Below are positions 51,501 through 60,700 of a stretch of DNA of 64,000 nt, piece by piece. Under the pieces are notes generated by a model that worked only from the letters and a program-made list of their open reading frames with translations, did not search any database and was not told the DNA's origin. The DNA is from Progne subis subis (Eukaryota > Chordata > Aves > Passeriformes > Hirundinidae). How positions within the stretch are numbered: position 1 is the stretch's first letter; every line of letters begins with the position of its first letter. The translations under genes were made by a program, and so were the position numbers. The stretch spans positions 1-64,000 of the forward strand of contig JAKJHU010000764.1 in assembly GCA_022316685.1 (NCBI GenBank), in the 5' to 3' direction.

Positions 51501-54500
51501 TTTTAGCATACATCATCATTTTAAAAAATTAAAAAGGTGAAAAAATAGCAGTAATCTCCAGCCCAAACCAGAACCTTTCCACAAAACCCTCCTCTCTGCC
51601 TACAGGGTGTTCAAGACAAGAATTTCAGCTGTCAGAGTTCCCTGTTGGCCCTTCATATTCACACCTGGGGTGGCAGCAAGGGCAGTCTGATGTAGGAGAG
51701 GAGCATCCCCAGGTCTCGCTGTCGGTTTTCCAGGTCGTGCCTCACCCACATCATCAGAGCCTGGAAAATTGCCTCTTCATCTGGCACGTTGATGTCATCG
51801 CTAGACAAGAGCTTGGCAATTTCATTAGCTGGGAGCAAAAGAAATTCCTGGTTTTTTATTACTTCTATGAAGTGTTCCTAAAAATAAAAGAAGATTTCAG
51901 TGTGCTGGTGATTTTCACAAATACGTAGAAATAACTTTTTCTTAGGTAATGTAGGCTTTGTGGATATTTCTTTCCTGCTCAGTCCCACAATGCAGGGAAA
52001 TGCTGGGGATATTCTAAAGGTCACTGAATGTCCTTCTACCATTTAAGGGAGCCTTTTGGTTGCTTTTTGTTGCCCTGCTCTTGCAGAACTGGAGAATAAT
52101 TCTCATCTTCACACCACCACGCTGTGGATGTCTTTGTCAGGCTTCTTGTCAGGCTGTCCTGGCTTAGGGATTTGCCACTGGCATTTTTGTTCATCAGTGT
52201 GATCTTAGTGTTGTGGCTTGATAGAAATACCATTTGAAGATATAACGTGCATTTTAGAAAGGCCAAGTGGACACTCAAATAAAATGTGCCCCTTCTGTTG
52301 CAGATTCAAAGGTTTTGAGTCAATTACGCTGAAACCTTCCAATCCTTTTGCAACGAGCTGTGCCAGCTGTTGGCTGTGTGACTCTGCTCTTAGGGCAAGA
52401 AAACACAGCATTGGAAATTCAGCCCACTTTTCTAACAGCACTATTTGGGCAATACAAAGTTGGGCAGATCCCAATGAAAAGTTCTCAGCCTTTTAGCTAC
52501 GGCTGTGATAAAACTCCCCAACTCCAGAAGTGACTACCTGTATTAAATTCCTAGAGTCTTTCATAAAATTAGTTTTCATTAAAAAAAAAATTGTACAATT
52601 GAATTACAACAATATTAGAGTTGATATTGATATATATGATATCAGTATATATATATTAGCTCCTTCCCTATCAAATTCCAAAAGGAAAAAAAAAAAAAAA
52701 AAAAAAAAAGGTGAAAGGGAGAGAAGGGGTTATGTTACTTGCAAAGTGGTGCATGTAGGAATTCATGACTGCAATTGAAATAAAATTTTTATTTCTGTAC
52801 CTAGAATGAGTACATCATTTTTAGGAACCAGATTAAAATGGGGCAGGTGAAGAAATTTTGGTAACTGATATTTTACTCTGTTTTCAGCAGTTTCTTCAGT
52901 TTCTGTAACTCTTTTCAAATGTAGCCAGGATGCAAACACAGAGTTATCAGTGATTAAAGGAGATGTCAACTTTGGTCTGTTATGCATATCCTGCTTTAAT
53001 ATTTGTGACATTCAGAGAACAGGGACAGGAAGGCCAGTCCACTTCTAGCTACAAATATAGCACAAGTTGTTTATCAGAACAAGCCCTATCTGCACGAAAA
53101 GATACCAGGCAGGAAACTGTTAATACTCTGCCTCAGTGGCCAAAATATTGAACGGGAAGGTCCCCATTGTGTCTGGTTTTATTGAATGGGTCTGGTGCTT
53201 ACAGCACATCTGAAAATGAAAGGGGCTCTATATTTACAGGACAACTTTCTGGTCTTTCTCCTGAGTTTCACGTTTTCACCAACACGAAACAAACCTGAAT
53301 CTTATACTTATCCCCTTCCACAATTTTTATGTGTCTATGCATTGTTATGATCTCCTGCTCTCCAAAGGTGTTTTGTAATATCACTACAAGCGGTTGAAAC
53401 AGAATTTTATTTCCTCTTCTCTTTCTAAGCTGTCAGTAGCAAACGTGGTGTGTGGGTGGTAGAAGTTATTTTCAAGGAAAAGAGTATGAAACTTATGGCC
53501 AGTGCTGCTGAGTGCCGTAGAGTCATCATGATCCTTCATTTTAGGAAGTTCTCAATGACTCAGCTCTTGAATATGTGACACATGGTTTCAAAAATAACAA
53601 AGGTTTAACTCCTGGGAAAGACTGGAGAATTCAAATGGTTAAAAAAAAAAAACCATAAAAAAAATATTGTCATAATCTCTTTGTTGTTTATTGTCTCAGC
53701 ATATCTTACTGTCATAAAATCATAAATCCAACCCTGTGGTTTTACTTCAGTTTTGTATAAATCTGAACCATAAATGCCTGAAGCTGCCCTCCACATTCTC
53801 ATACTGGTGGGAGGAAGGAGGCAACAGCAGAGGGGGATTTCCTGATTTTGGGATGAATATAAAAAGGTTTGGAGCAGCAAGGACAATGCTCTTTTATACA
53901 GACTGAGCAAACTTCTATCTTAAATGGCCCATTCCAAACTTTGAAATGTAAAGGGGATGTAATTGCTGCTAAGAAAACCACTGATTGTTGTGACAGGGAG
54001 GAGCACATGCCACTCTCACCTCTTTCAGCAGGTGGACTTGCACCTTGCTGGAGGGTTCCCAGCATTATGAAGCCTCTGAACTGGTTCTGACATCCTCCTC
54101 AAATATTTCAAGCATAAAGCTGCCATGGGTCTCCTAACAAGTAGTTCTTTTTATATCTATTTAGCTGTAGCAGTTGCCGTTCTTTTTGTGTTTTAAGCTG
54201 CGATAGCACATCTTGTTGCCCTGAATATTTATTCCTCAATTTGGTTTCACAGCAAGTTATCTCGCTTCTCTGTTTGCCATGCTCTGAATATTCATTTCTT
54301 GCTTTGAGCCAGAGGAGGATTATGTTCAGTCAGGGACATGATTCTTTTTAGCATTCCAAATCTTTCCAATGCGTTCTTTATTTTGACTCTTTTTATGCAT
54401 GTCTCACCTTAAAATCAGCTTTAGAATTTCCTTTGTGTGGAATCAAAGGCGTAAGGTTGGCCCACTGCTGTTTTTCTCTAGAAAATGAGCCGTGTTAAGG

Positions 54501-57500
54501 CCCTATTACATTTTCTGGCAGGAATAGGTACCAGTTGTGCCACAAATTCAAGTTCACCGAGGACGCCTTCCTACAAGGCAAAACCCTGATGTGTGGAACA
54601 ACAGAAGCGAACATTTCTGCATGCAATTGTGACTGCAGGGCTGCCAGCTGCCAGCTTACCATGGTGTATGTGTGGGCCACCTTCAGGAGCTCCGTGCAGC
54701 CCTGGGCGTCCCCGAAGGAGCGGATCCCCAGGCAGTTGGAAGGGTGGAGCTGCTTCATGAGGAAATTGCAGCACACCTCGATCACCTGGGAGAGCTGCAG
54801 AAGGCATGCAGCAGCCAGCAAACTCTCTATAGTGTCTTCCTTTAACTCGAGGATACCTGGGCAGTTTTCATTTAGGGGGAAAAAAAAAAAAGTTGTAAGC
54901 CATATCCCTTGTATTTTCATTATTTTAAAATTTGTTGCTCTTTGGCTTTTCTCTGAGACGTCCTGTGGTTCACAAATTCATTTTCCTTTCTTGATGAAGG
55001 ATTCTTTAAACAGATGTTTAACATACAGGATTTGGTGGATTTTGAACATGATTGGGACATTTTTGTTGGAACTTTGACAGCTTTACATCTGTTCTGGATG
55101 GTAAAAAAAATAAAATAAAATTGGAATTAGGAGGAAAAACCTTTCCCAAAATGGGCCTGTGGAACCTGGCCTTGTGGAAGGTGCGATGTTTGGAGATGGG
55201 TGTTTCTTAATCCCTTCCAATCCAGAGTATGAAAATTCATATATTAATTGTTACAAATACATATTATTGGGTTTTCACAAATATTAAGATAAATGCTATA
55301 TGTATAATGTTGGAACAACTTTGCTATATGAATATAGGTTTTTTTTCACTGTTAACAAAACTTAAAAATAGTACTGGGAGAGCTGATATATAGTTATGCT
55401 TGTAATTGAACTGTCTGCTTAGTTAAGATAAATATCTAGTGAACACATGATGAGAACCCTGCCACTGACACGTTAACTATCAGCACATACCATCTGTAGA
55501 AAGTATGGATTAAAGCCCAAACTAGAAGTGATAATGAGAGAGGACCAAAACCACAGCCAAGAAACACACATGTTTTAAAAAGGCAGACCCAAGGAGGGGC
55601 CATGCAAACTAGTTCCTAGAATAATATAAATTCATTTGTGGAAAGGTATGCAGGGTCTATGAATATGCAACAGGCTGATGTAACAGAAAAGGTATTTAAG
55701 GGGTATCTCCAAAGATGATAGTTGTGCTCTTGACTGAATGTCAAGCACTCAGCTGTTTAACCCTTTGCTTTATCTCTATCTCCTATTATCTTTTTATTAA
55801 ACCTTCTGAATTTTACCAGGAAATTAAACCCCGCTTTTTGCATTAATGAACAAAAATATGTGTAACGTTTCTGTAAGAACTGTGAGAAGCTGGGAAGCAG
55901 CACTGGGGGCAGGGTTACCTGTGTAGGCGTAGCGCACCAGAGCCTTCAGTGCCTCGGGATCCACTCCCTCCATTTTGATCTCCTCCTGCTTTGCTTCCCG
56001 CACGTCGTTGGTGAACATCGCGGCAAAGTAATCTGAAACTGCGCTGAGAACCAGCCTGCAGGAGAGGCAGCGTGAGCAGGACAGCAAATTCCTTCATCTG
56101 TTGCATTGTGTCCCCACAGGCATGCAAGTCTTCCCATTTTAGGAAAGGGGTTTTGTTGCGTTGTGGTTTTTGGGAGTGGAGCTGAAGCCCAGAGCCGATA
56201 AGCCTCTGCGGTGGAAAGGCCGCTTGGGGAAGCTCAGGCGAAGCAGTCAAGCTCACACATGCACACACGCCACGTGGGCAGCTCAGCAAGGAGAGGCCAG
56301 AAGGCCTTTGCCCTGGATCAGTTCCAGCCAGGTTTATTTCCAGAAGCCCAAGGGGAATCCAGAGCAAAAAGGGGAGCACGTGTGCTGGTCTCCAGCTCAA
56401 GTGTGAGCTTCAGCAGCCCAAGACCTTGAGGCACAGAGGTGGTGCAAAGGGCAGGAAAGGTCATTGTCCTATAGGGACAACAGGGCTGGTGACCAGGGTC
56501 CCAAAACCAATGGAGGCGCAGAAGAAAGGAGAAACCAAAAGGCCAGGGGCATTAGGGAGAGGGGAAACCAGGGAAACCTCCACGTAGAGAGCACCACTGG
56601 GAAGTTCTCTGTCTCAGGCTGGGCAGGTGACTCTATGATTTGTCCTGCCAAAGCCAGACCTTAGGTATTATGTCAAGGGGCTGCAGGGACTCCACAGGGT
56701 TTCAGTTTCACCCCTGACTTTTAAGCAAGAAGCGCCCGAACTTTCTGTCCACTTATCGTAATTGGCCCTGTGCCAGCACAAGGGTACCAGCTGGATCTTT
56801 GCACTGTACCTCAATACTTGTAGCTGCTTCTACTGGGGAGCAAGCTAAAAAAACCCCTCCTAAATTATTAAGTACATAAGAAAGAGCACAGAGGTGCTCA
56901 GGGCATTTTTCAGTGTGTCTTAGCAGGTGCAAAAGGGCTTCCTTGCACTGTACATGGCTTTTGCTTTTGTTTTGTATCGCTTGTTATTTTCTACCTAAAG
57001 TAAAATCTTTTTGCTTTTTCTAAACATGTCTGATCAAGAAGTCTTGCAATTATCGTGAAGCCATTTCCAGGAAGTTGCAGGTCAGCCCTCAGAGCTTGAT
57101 ACACCTTTGTGGGGTTTATAACATGGTGGCCACCAAGCAGCCTGTATCACTCATCATCTCAATGTCAGGCAGAAAATCCACCATTATTATGTTATAAATC
57201 GAGGGTACAACAGAAACGATTAGCATAGGATTCAAATCTTGCAGCAGTGAGCAGTGAAGTTAAAAGAGTAATTAGTAATCTAATTTTCTCCCAGAGTGCT
57301 TATCTGGGCCTCACTGATCTTGCTGCACTTTGACAGCAGCAAGGAGAAAGGGTGGACAGTGGCAGTGGTTCACATTTGAATTTCATTGTGGTTAAAATAA
57401 TAGCTATGAAATGTTTTATTTTATGTGATTTCGTTCCACATTAGCTGGAGTCCTAAATACAGTAATTCTTCATTCATAGCTAACCAGGGTATTCAAAAAT

Positions 57501-57721
57501 TGAGGCAGACTTTTGGCAATTCTGGGCATAAAGGATCCTGGGAGCTGTACCTGTGGGCTGGAATCTTTTGGTCACCAGCGATCAGGAGCACGTCACAGAG
57601 CTGCTTCTGCTGCAGGTAATTCTCCATTTTGCGGAAGGTTTGCTCGGCGTGGTTTGTGGACTGGAAATACTCGTCAGAGCCATTGGTGCTCATCCCAAGG
57701 GAGCTGCTGGTGGTGGACAGC
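38822..57721 (-). CDS. KLHL4: KLHL4 (kelch-like protein 4), coding exons 2-11, N-terminal exon outside window
   Basis: Ten exons join in phase: 57551-57721, 55919-56055, 54660-54856, 51665-51877, 50420-50606, 47218-47442, 44506-44668, 41677-41889, 39560-39731 and 38822-38881. They total 1738 nt, which is one base finishing a split codon, then 578 codons and a stop. In the visible protein the BTB domain starts near residue 22 ([14 protein letters not shown]) and runs to about 130. BACK follows to about 245, and six kelch repeats fill about 289-578, each with the VGG core. KLHL4 is chosen over its paralogues KLHL5 and KLHL1 because of [28 protein letters not shown] and the C-terminus [25 protein letters not shown]-kelch proteins generally act as substrate adaptors of cytosolic CUL3 ubiquitin ligases, with the kelch propeller binding the client; no specific client can be read here. 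Human KLHL4 has about 718 residues, so roughly 140 are missing upstream. Paralogue and exon calls rest on remembered protein sequence, not an alignment. Confidence 0.96.
39560..39731 (-). CDS. KLHL4: KLHL4 exon 10: kelch repeats 5-6
   Basis: It encodes [20 protein letters not shown], the end of repeat 5, then [20 protein letters not shown] and ends NNEWTE, most of repeat 6. It is bordered by a TTTCCTAG acceptor and a GAG/gtaatg donor, is 172 bp long and ends in phase 0. It is more GC-rich than the surrounding introns. Confidence 0.96.
40709..41441 (+). mobile_element. ERV-type LTR in KLHL4 intron 9
   Basis: The element begins TGTCTTGGG and ends CCAAGACA, giving 8-bp terminal inverted repeats with the TG...CA ends of retroviral LTRs. 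It resembles the elements at 15257-16033 and 46471-47164. All share a GGGAGATGCTGCAC motif, a GACCAACAGGGTG motif and a tail of the form agtaaagaactgttactcct followed by a CTGAAAG block. It is more diverged than those two and probably a separate subfamily. It is antisense to KLHL4. No matching duplication is seen at its immediate edges, consistent with internal sequence following it. Confidence 0.8.
41442..41660 (+). mobile_element. Probable retroelement leader fragment after the intron 9 LTR
   Basis: Directly after the LTR comes a short spacer and TTTGGCACCCAATTTGG, which looks like a degenerate tRNA primer-binding site in the position expected after a 5' LTR. About 200 bp of sequence with no coding potential follows and fades into an A-rich run. 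The right end is not defined and the rest of the element is absent, so this would be a 5' LTR plus truncated leader. The donor of KLHL4 exon 9 is at 41676. Assignment rests on position and motif only. Confidence 0.45.
41677..41889 (-). CDS. KLHL4: KLHL4 exon 9: kelch repeat 4 and start of repeat 5
   Basis: It encodes [19 protein letters not shown], then [18 protein letters not shown], then [19 protein letters not shown] ending VER. The loop with [11 protein letters not shown] is longer than in the other blades, as in KLHL4 and KLHL5. The acceptor is TATCCCAG and the donor is GAGAG followed by gtagga. It is 213 bp long. Retroelement leader sequence extends almost to the donor on the intron side. 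Confidence 0.96.
42473..42511. repeat. 39-base A homopolymer in KLHL4 intron 8
   Basis: The run is bordered by CCCTGTTT at 42465-42472 and AAACAGGG at 42509-42516, which are reverse complements of each other (the last three A residues belong to the run). Confidence 0.95.
44506..44668 (-). CDS. KLHL4: KLHL4 exon 8: kelch repeat 3
   Basis: It encodes [39 protein letters not shown] and [14 protein letters not shown], which is one complete kelch blade. The acceptor is CTCTCAAG, an AAG site rather than CAG or TAG, but it is the only one that keeps the Gly codon and frame. The donor is AGCAA followed by gtatgg. It is 163 bp long. Confidence 0.95.
46181..46204. repeat. Short TG/TA dinucleotide repeat
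   Basis: TGTGTG passes into an alternating TA run in KLHL4 intron 7. It is short, and nothing around it suggests function. Confidence 0.85.
46471..47164 (+). mobile_element. Solo LTR in KLHL4 intron 7
   Basis: The sequence starts TGTCATGG and ends in a degraded form of the family terminus near 47164. It is flanked by AAACC on the left and TAACC on the right, a 5-bp target duplication with one mismatch. Its body is the reverse complement of the LTR at 15257-16033, with about four differences over roughly 380 bp in the GC-rich core. It lacks internal genes, so it is a solo LTR. It is oriented antisense to KLHL4. Confidence 0.85.
47218..47442 (-). CDS. KLHL4: KLHL4 exon 7: kelch repeats 1-2
   Basis: Reading from a TTTTTCACAG acceptor, it encodes the rest of repeat 1 ([14 protein letters not shown], then [15 protein letters not shown]). 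Repeat 2 follows ([20 protein letters not shown], then [12 protein letters not shown]). The donor is CTGG followed by gtaaga. It is 225 bp long. An LTR ends about 54 bp beyond the donor in the intron. Confidence 0.96.
50420..50606 (-). CDS. KLHL4: KLHL4 exon 6: end of BACK and first kelch strand
   Basis: The exon opens after a TTTCTTAG acceptor with [18 protein letters not shown]. It continues through [20 protein letters not shown], the linker most diagnostic of KLHL4, and enters kelch repeat 1 at [12 protein letters not shown]. The donor is AAAG followed by gtaagc. It is 187 bp long and ends one base into a Gly codon. Confidence 0.96.
51665..51877 (-). CDS. KLHL4: KLHL4 exon 5: BACK domain
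   Basis: This exon has no initiating Met and had to be found by reading the minus strand between a TTTTTAG acceptor and a CCCCAG/gtgtga donor. It encodes 71 codons beginning [20 protein letters not shown], then [20 protein letters not shown], and ends RLPLLPPQ. This is the helical BACK linker between BTB and propeller. It starts and ends in phase 0, so it could be skipped without a frameshift. Confidence 0.95.
52686..52709. repeat. 24-base A homopolymer in KLHL4 intron 4
   Basis: A pure A run is preceded by an AT-alternating patch (about 52620-52660) and followed by GGTGAAAGGG. Confidence 0.9.
54660..54856 (-). CDS. KLHL4: KLHL4 exon 4: end of BTB domain into BACK
   Basis: The encoded stretch includes [20 protein letters not shown] and [18 protein letters not shown], followed by the BACK-domain opening that ends YTM. 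This is the region that carries the CUL3-binding 3-box in the family. The acceptor is TGCCCAG before GTATCC and the donor is ATG followed by gtaagc. It is 197 bp long and ends in phase 0. Confidence 0.95.
55450..55842 (+). mobile_element. LTR-like sequence in KLHL4 intron 3
   Basis: A TATTTAAGGGG TATA-like box at 55693-55703 is followed about 100 bp later by TTATTAAACC, an ATTAAA signal at 55796-55801. This is the spacing expected of an LTR promoter and R region. The flanks and ends are not resolved. It is antisense to KLHL4 and its proposed end lies about 76 bp from exon 3. Confidence 0.35.
55919..56055 (-). CDS. KLHL4: KLHL4 exon 3: central BTB domain
   Basis: The exon completes the split Arg codon and encodes [18 protein letters not shown], then a Glu/Lys-rich helix and the segment ending ALVRYAYTG. 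This is the BTB dimerisation and CUL3-facing core. The acceptor is CTCCTGCAG and the donor is ACACAG followed by gtaacc. At 137 bp it is not a multiple of three, so skipping it would shift the frame. LTR-like sequence lies within about 100 bp on both sides. Confidence 0.95.
56154..56830 (-). mobile_element. LTR-like sequence in KLHL4 intron 2
   Basis: Read on the minus strand, AATAAACCTGGCTGG at about 56338-56324 is followed by some 170 bp of GC-rich sequence ending CGCAACA at 56154, like an R-U5 region. The GC-rich block continues upward to about 56830 with no gene content. The 5' end and any target duplication are not identified. It is in the same orientation as KLHL4 and lies about 98 bp upstream of exon 3. 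Confidence 0.35.
57551..57721 (-). CDS. KLHL4: KLHL4 exon 2: end of N-terminal linker and start of BTB domain
   Basis: The exon encodes visible residues 1-56 plus two bases of an Arg codon. Its first third is a Ser/Thr-rich linker ([18 protein letters not shown]), typical of the poorly conserved N-terminal region. It then enters the BTB domain with NHAEQ and [11 protein letters not shown]. The acceptor is CTGGCAG before GCTGTCC and the donor is CACAG followed by gtacag. An in-frame ATG lies upstream in the intron, but the clear acceptor and the known N-terminal extension of the family argue against a start there. It is 171 bp long. Confidence 0.93.
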
Positions 57722-60700
57722 CTGCCAGGGACAAAGGCAGTGAAAAACACAGCCTTAAAAATGCATTATAAATGCTGATTACTTTGATTTTTGTTCAAAA
57801 GCCAGCACAGAAATTTTTAAAATTATAGGTCTTACCATGCCTTCTTCCAGCTTTTTCTCTTTGGAATCTGGAAGTTTTAAACCATAAATCTGCACGTAAA
57901 TGGTACTTGACTGCAGTTGTGTGTGGTAAGTGGTGCTAGTGATTCCTGCTTCCATCAGTTTTGAGTGCATGGACTGTTTTCACAACACTGACATGATAAA
58001 TGCTGCTTCCTGAGCACTCACAAAACAAATCCTTAAAAAAAAAATGCTGTTTTCCAGGAAACTGATAGCTAAAATACCTCTTGGTATGAAAAGCTGGATA
58101 TTACATCTTTAGATCTTATTTCTGATCTCTTCTTATTTTGTCCATTAAATTACTTGGCTCAGTAGTAATGAATTTAAAGACAGTTTAATGAGCACCATAT
58201 AATTCTAGAGAAATTTCCAAATTAAAAGCTCATGGAACCTGTATGTTAAATGGACTTTAGAATCTGAATGTAAATAATGGAGACGAACTAATTTCTCTGC
58301 CTCTCACGGAAATGCACAATATAAATATATTCCTCCCACTCCAGAATTCTGTTAGCTTTCCACTCCTAGAAAGCCTATACTATTTTTTTGAAACATCATT
58401 CCTTACAGCCTTTAAATATGAATTTTGATGTTGATTGAAACACCTTTCTGACACTTCCTTAAAAAAATCTTTATATTCAACTGCTTTTAGTAAATAATAA
58501 TGCATTTGTTGATATAAATGTGTATCATATACCTTGAAAATGCTTCAATATTTAACACTATTTTAGCTAAAGATTATTTAGAAAAACATATTCTCAGTTT
58601 AACATCATATTTTTTAGCATCATATAGCACCTGTTGTTTTAAATTTCCAAGCCCATCTGGGAAATAATGACAGCTGGTTACCAAATTTCCTAGTTGTCTT
58701 TGATACGGTTAATGCAAATTCATAAATGATTAGGAGAGAAAAGATCTTTTCATGAAATTAGCGTATTAAATTTAGCAGAATATTGGATTGCATCCACAAT
58801 TTAACATCCAGTTCAGAAAAAAGAGAAATATAAAAGGGTAAATCAGGTCTAATTGGTAGTATCAGAAAATAGAGATGTTAGATCATGCATTTTCAAAGAT
58901 CATACCTCATTATATAGCTCATAGAATTCAAGGGAAATAATTAAAAATCAAATTGTAATCTAATATTGAATTGAGACACAGTGGATTTCCATCCCCTTTG
59001 CAAAACATTTCTGGTTTTGTTCCAATTTCAATTCCATTTTGGTTAGCTTAGTTTAGATTTAAAGAAAAAGGGGGAAACCCAATTCACCTCTAATGTGTTT
59101 CCTTTGTCCTTTAGGACTCAAAAAAATGAATTTGTCTCAGTGTGTTTAATGACTCCACTTTCTTATTTGTTTTCTTTCAATGCTTCCTAGACAATGACAA
59201 AGCTGCAAAATTGGATTATATGCTCGTTAGTTTTGTATCAGCTACTGGATGCCAAATTCATACTCTGGAACGTTTTGTTATTTACCTCCTAAGCGTCCTT
59301 TAACGTTTCTTAGAAAATTGGTTTTTGACAAAATCTTTTTTCCAGATTCAATAAATCCACTCTAAGTGTTGTATCACAGTGCATTGCACTTAGCCTTGAT
59401 GTTTGAAGAAAAAAACTCAATACTGAACCATCCCTATTGTAAATAGACAGAATTGGTTGTCTGAAATAAATAATTCCCCATAGCATGTATTTATTTGTGG
59501 CTAGGGAATCATTTCCACGAGAGTGAAAGTCTAATTATTTCATTTAGTCTTGGGCACTTTTTTCAGAAGTTTAGCGGAGTCACATTTGACTACAGCATAA
59601 TACCACTAACATAATTAATTATTTCAAAGGCAAAGGTCTTCAGAGACTGAAAAATACTGGAAGCAAAAGCAAGTTCTCCATTAAATTAATAATATATTTT
59701 CTGGTTTATCTTCAGCAGCTGATTCAAAATGGTACATATATTGTGGAAGGGAAAAATTAAATTCAAAGATAAATATTTATATTTTTTCCTTAGTGTAAGT
59801 CTGTCAGACTCAAATATTGACCTTCAGAGTGTAGCACTGGGTAACAATGAACTAAAGAAGTCAGAGGTCAAAATATCCTAAAGGAAGGAGTCAGGAAAAG
59901 CCCCCTGGAGTCTGAGGTGGAATTCTGGCATAGGATGCTGAGGGTGTAGCAGAGATAAAGATCTGTTCCTATAAAATGTGCACAGGTTTGGACAAACAAA
60001 AGCTGAGTATTCAGGAATAAAAGTTTCCAAAAGTGCATGTCAGGGAGGAATAATATCAGTGATTTGATGTGAAGAATCAAGAACCCAAATTGTTTTATGT
60101 CATCTTTGTGTTGCTTTTCACCGGGATGAGGAGCTGTAATAAGCATTCTTAATAATGGCTTAAAACGAGGATTAGCCTGGAGAGATAAATCTATATTCAA
60201 ATTATTTCAAAGTCACTGAGTTGTATGAATTTCATTTTAGGTAGAGAGCAAACTGAAACCTTTCCAGAGTTTTCCTGTAAGGATTTGTGAGGCATAGTCA
60301 AAATAAGGTCCCATATTTTAAAAGTAAAGTGGAATTTTGAAACAGACAATATAAACTGAAAACTGGAAGAAGTAATCAAAAAGCATTAAGTGTCTCAATA
60401 GCAAGACGGACATAAATATGAGCCAGCATGGCTGGTCAGAATGAATCATGTCAGAACATTGTATTTTATTCTTTTTGTTTTTAAAAGGTACCAAAGCTTA
60501 CTGGGAGAAAAACATGAATTGTCAGAAGTGATCTCACCTTTTGGACGACTCCTGACACTATTTCACATGGCATTTTCAAAATCAAGCTGGGATGGCAGGT
60601 TTTAAGTGTAATAAATACAATAGATATGAATAACTTGTTTAGCCACGCTTGAATTCTGTCAGGGATTCAGTTAGTTCCAAAGGCAGACAAGGTGCTGAGA

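Noticed and set aside
54535..55077. 180-codon plus-strand frame
   Set aside because: It is antisense to KLHL4 exon 4 and runs into AT-rich intron, with no independent support.
57493..57750. ATG at 57750-57748 as a start codon for a shorter KLHL4
   Set aside because: It lies upstream of a clean CTGGCAG acceptor and the added residues do not resemble the family. The known N-terminal exon explains the sequence better.
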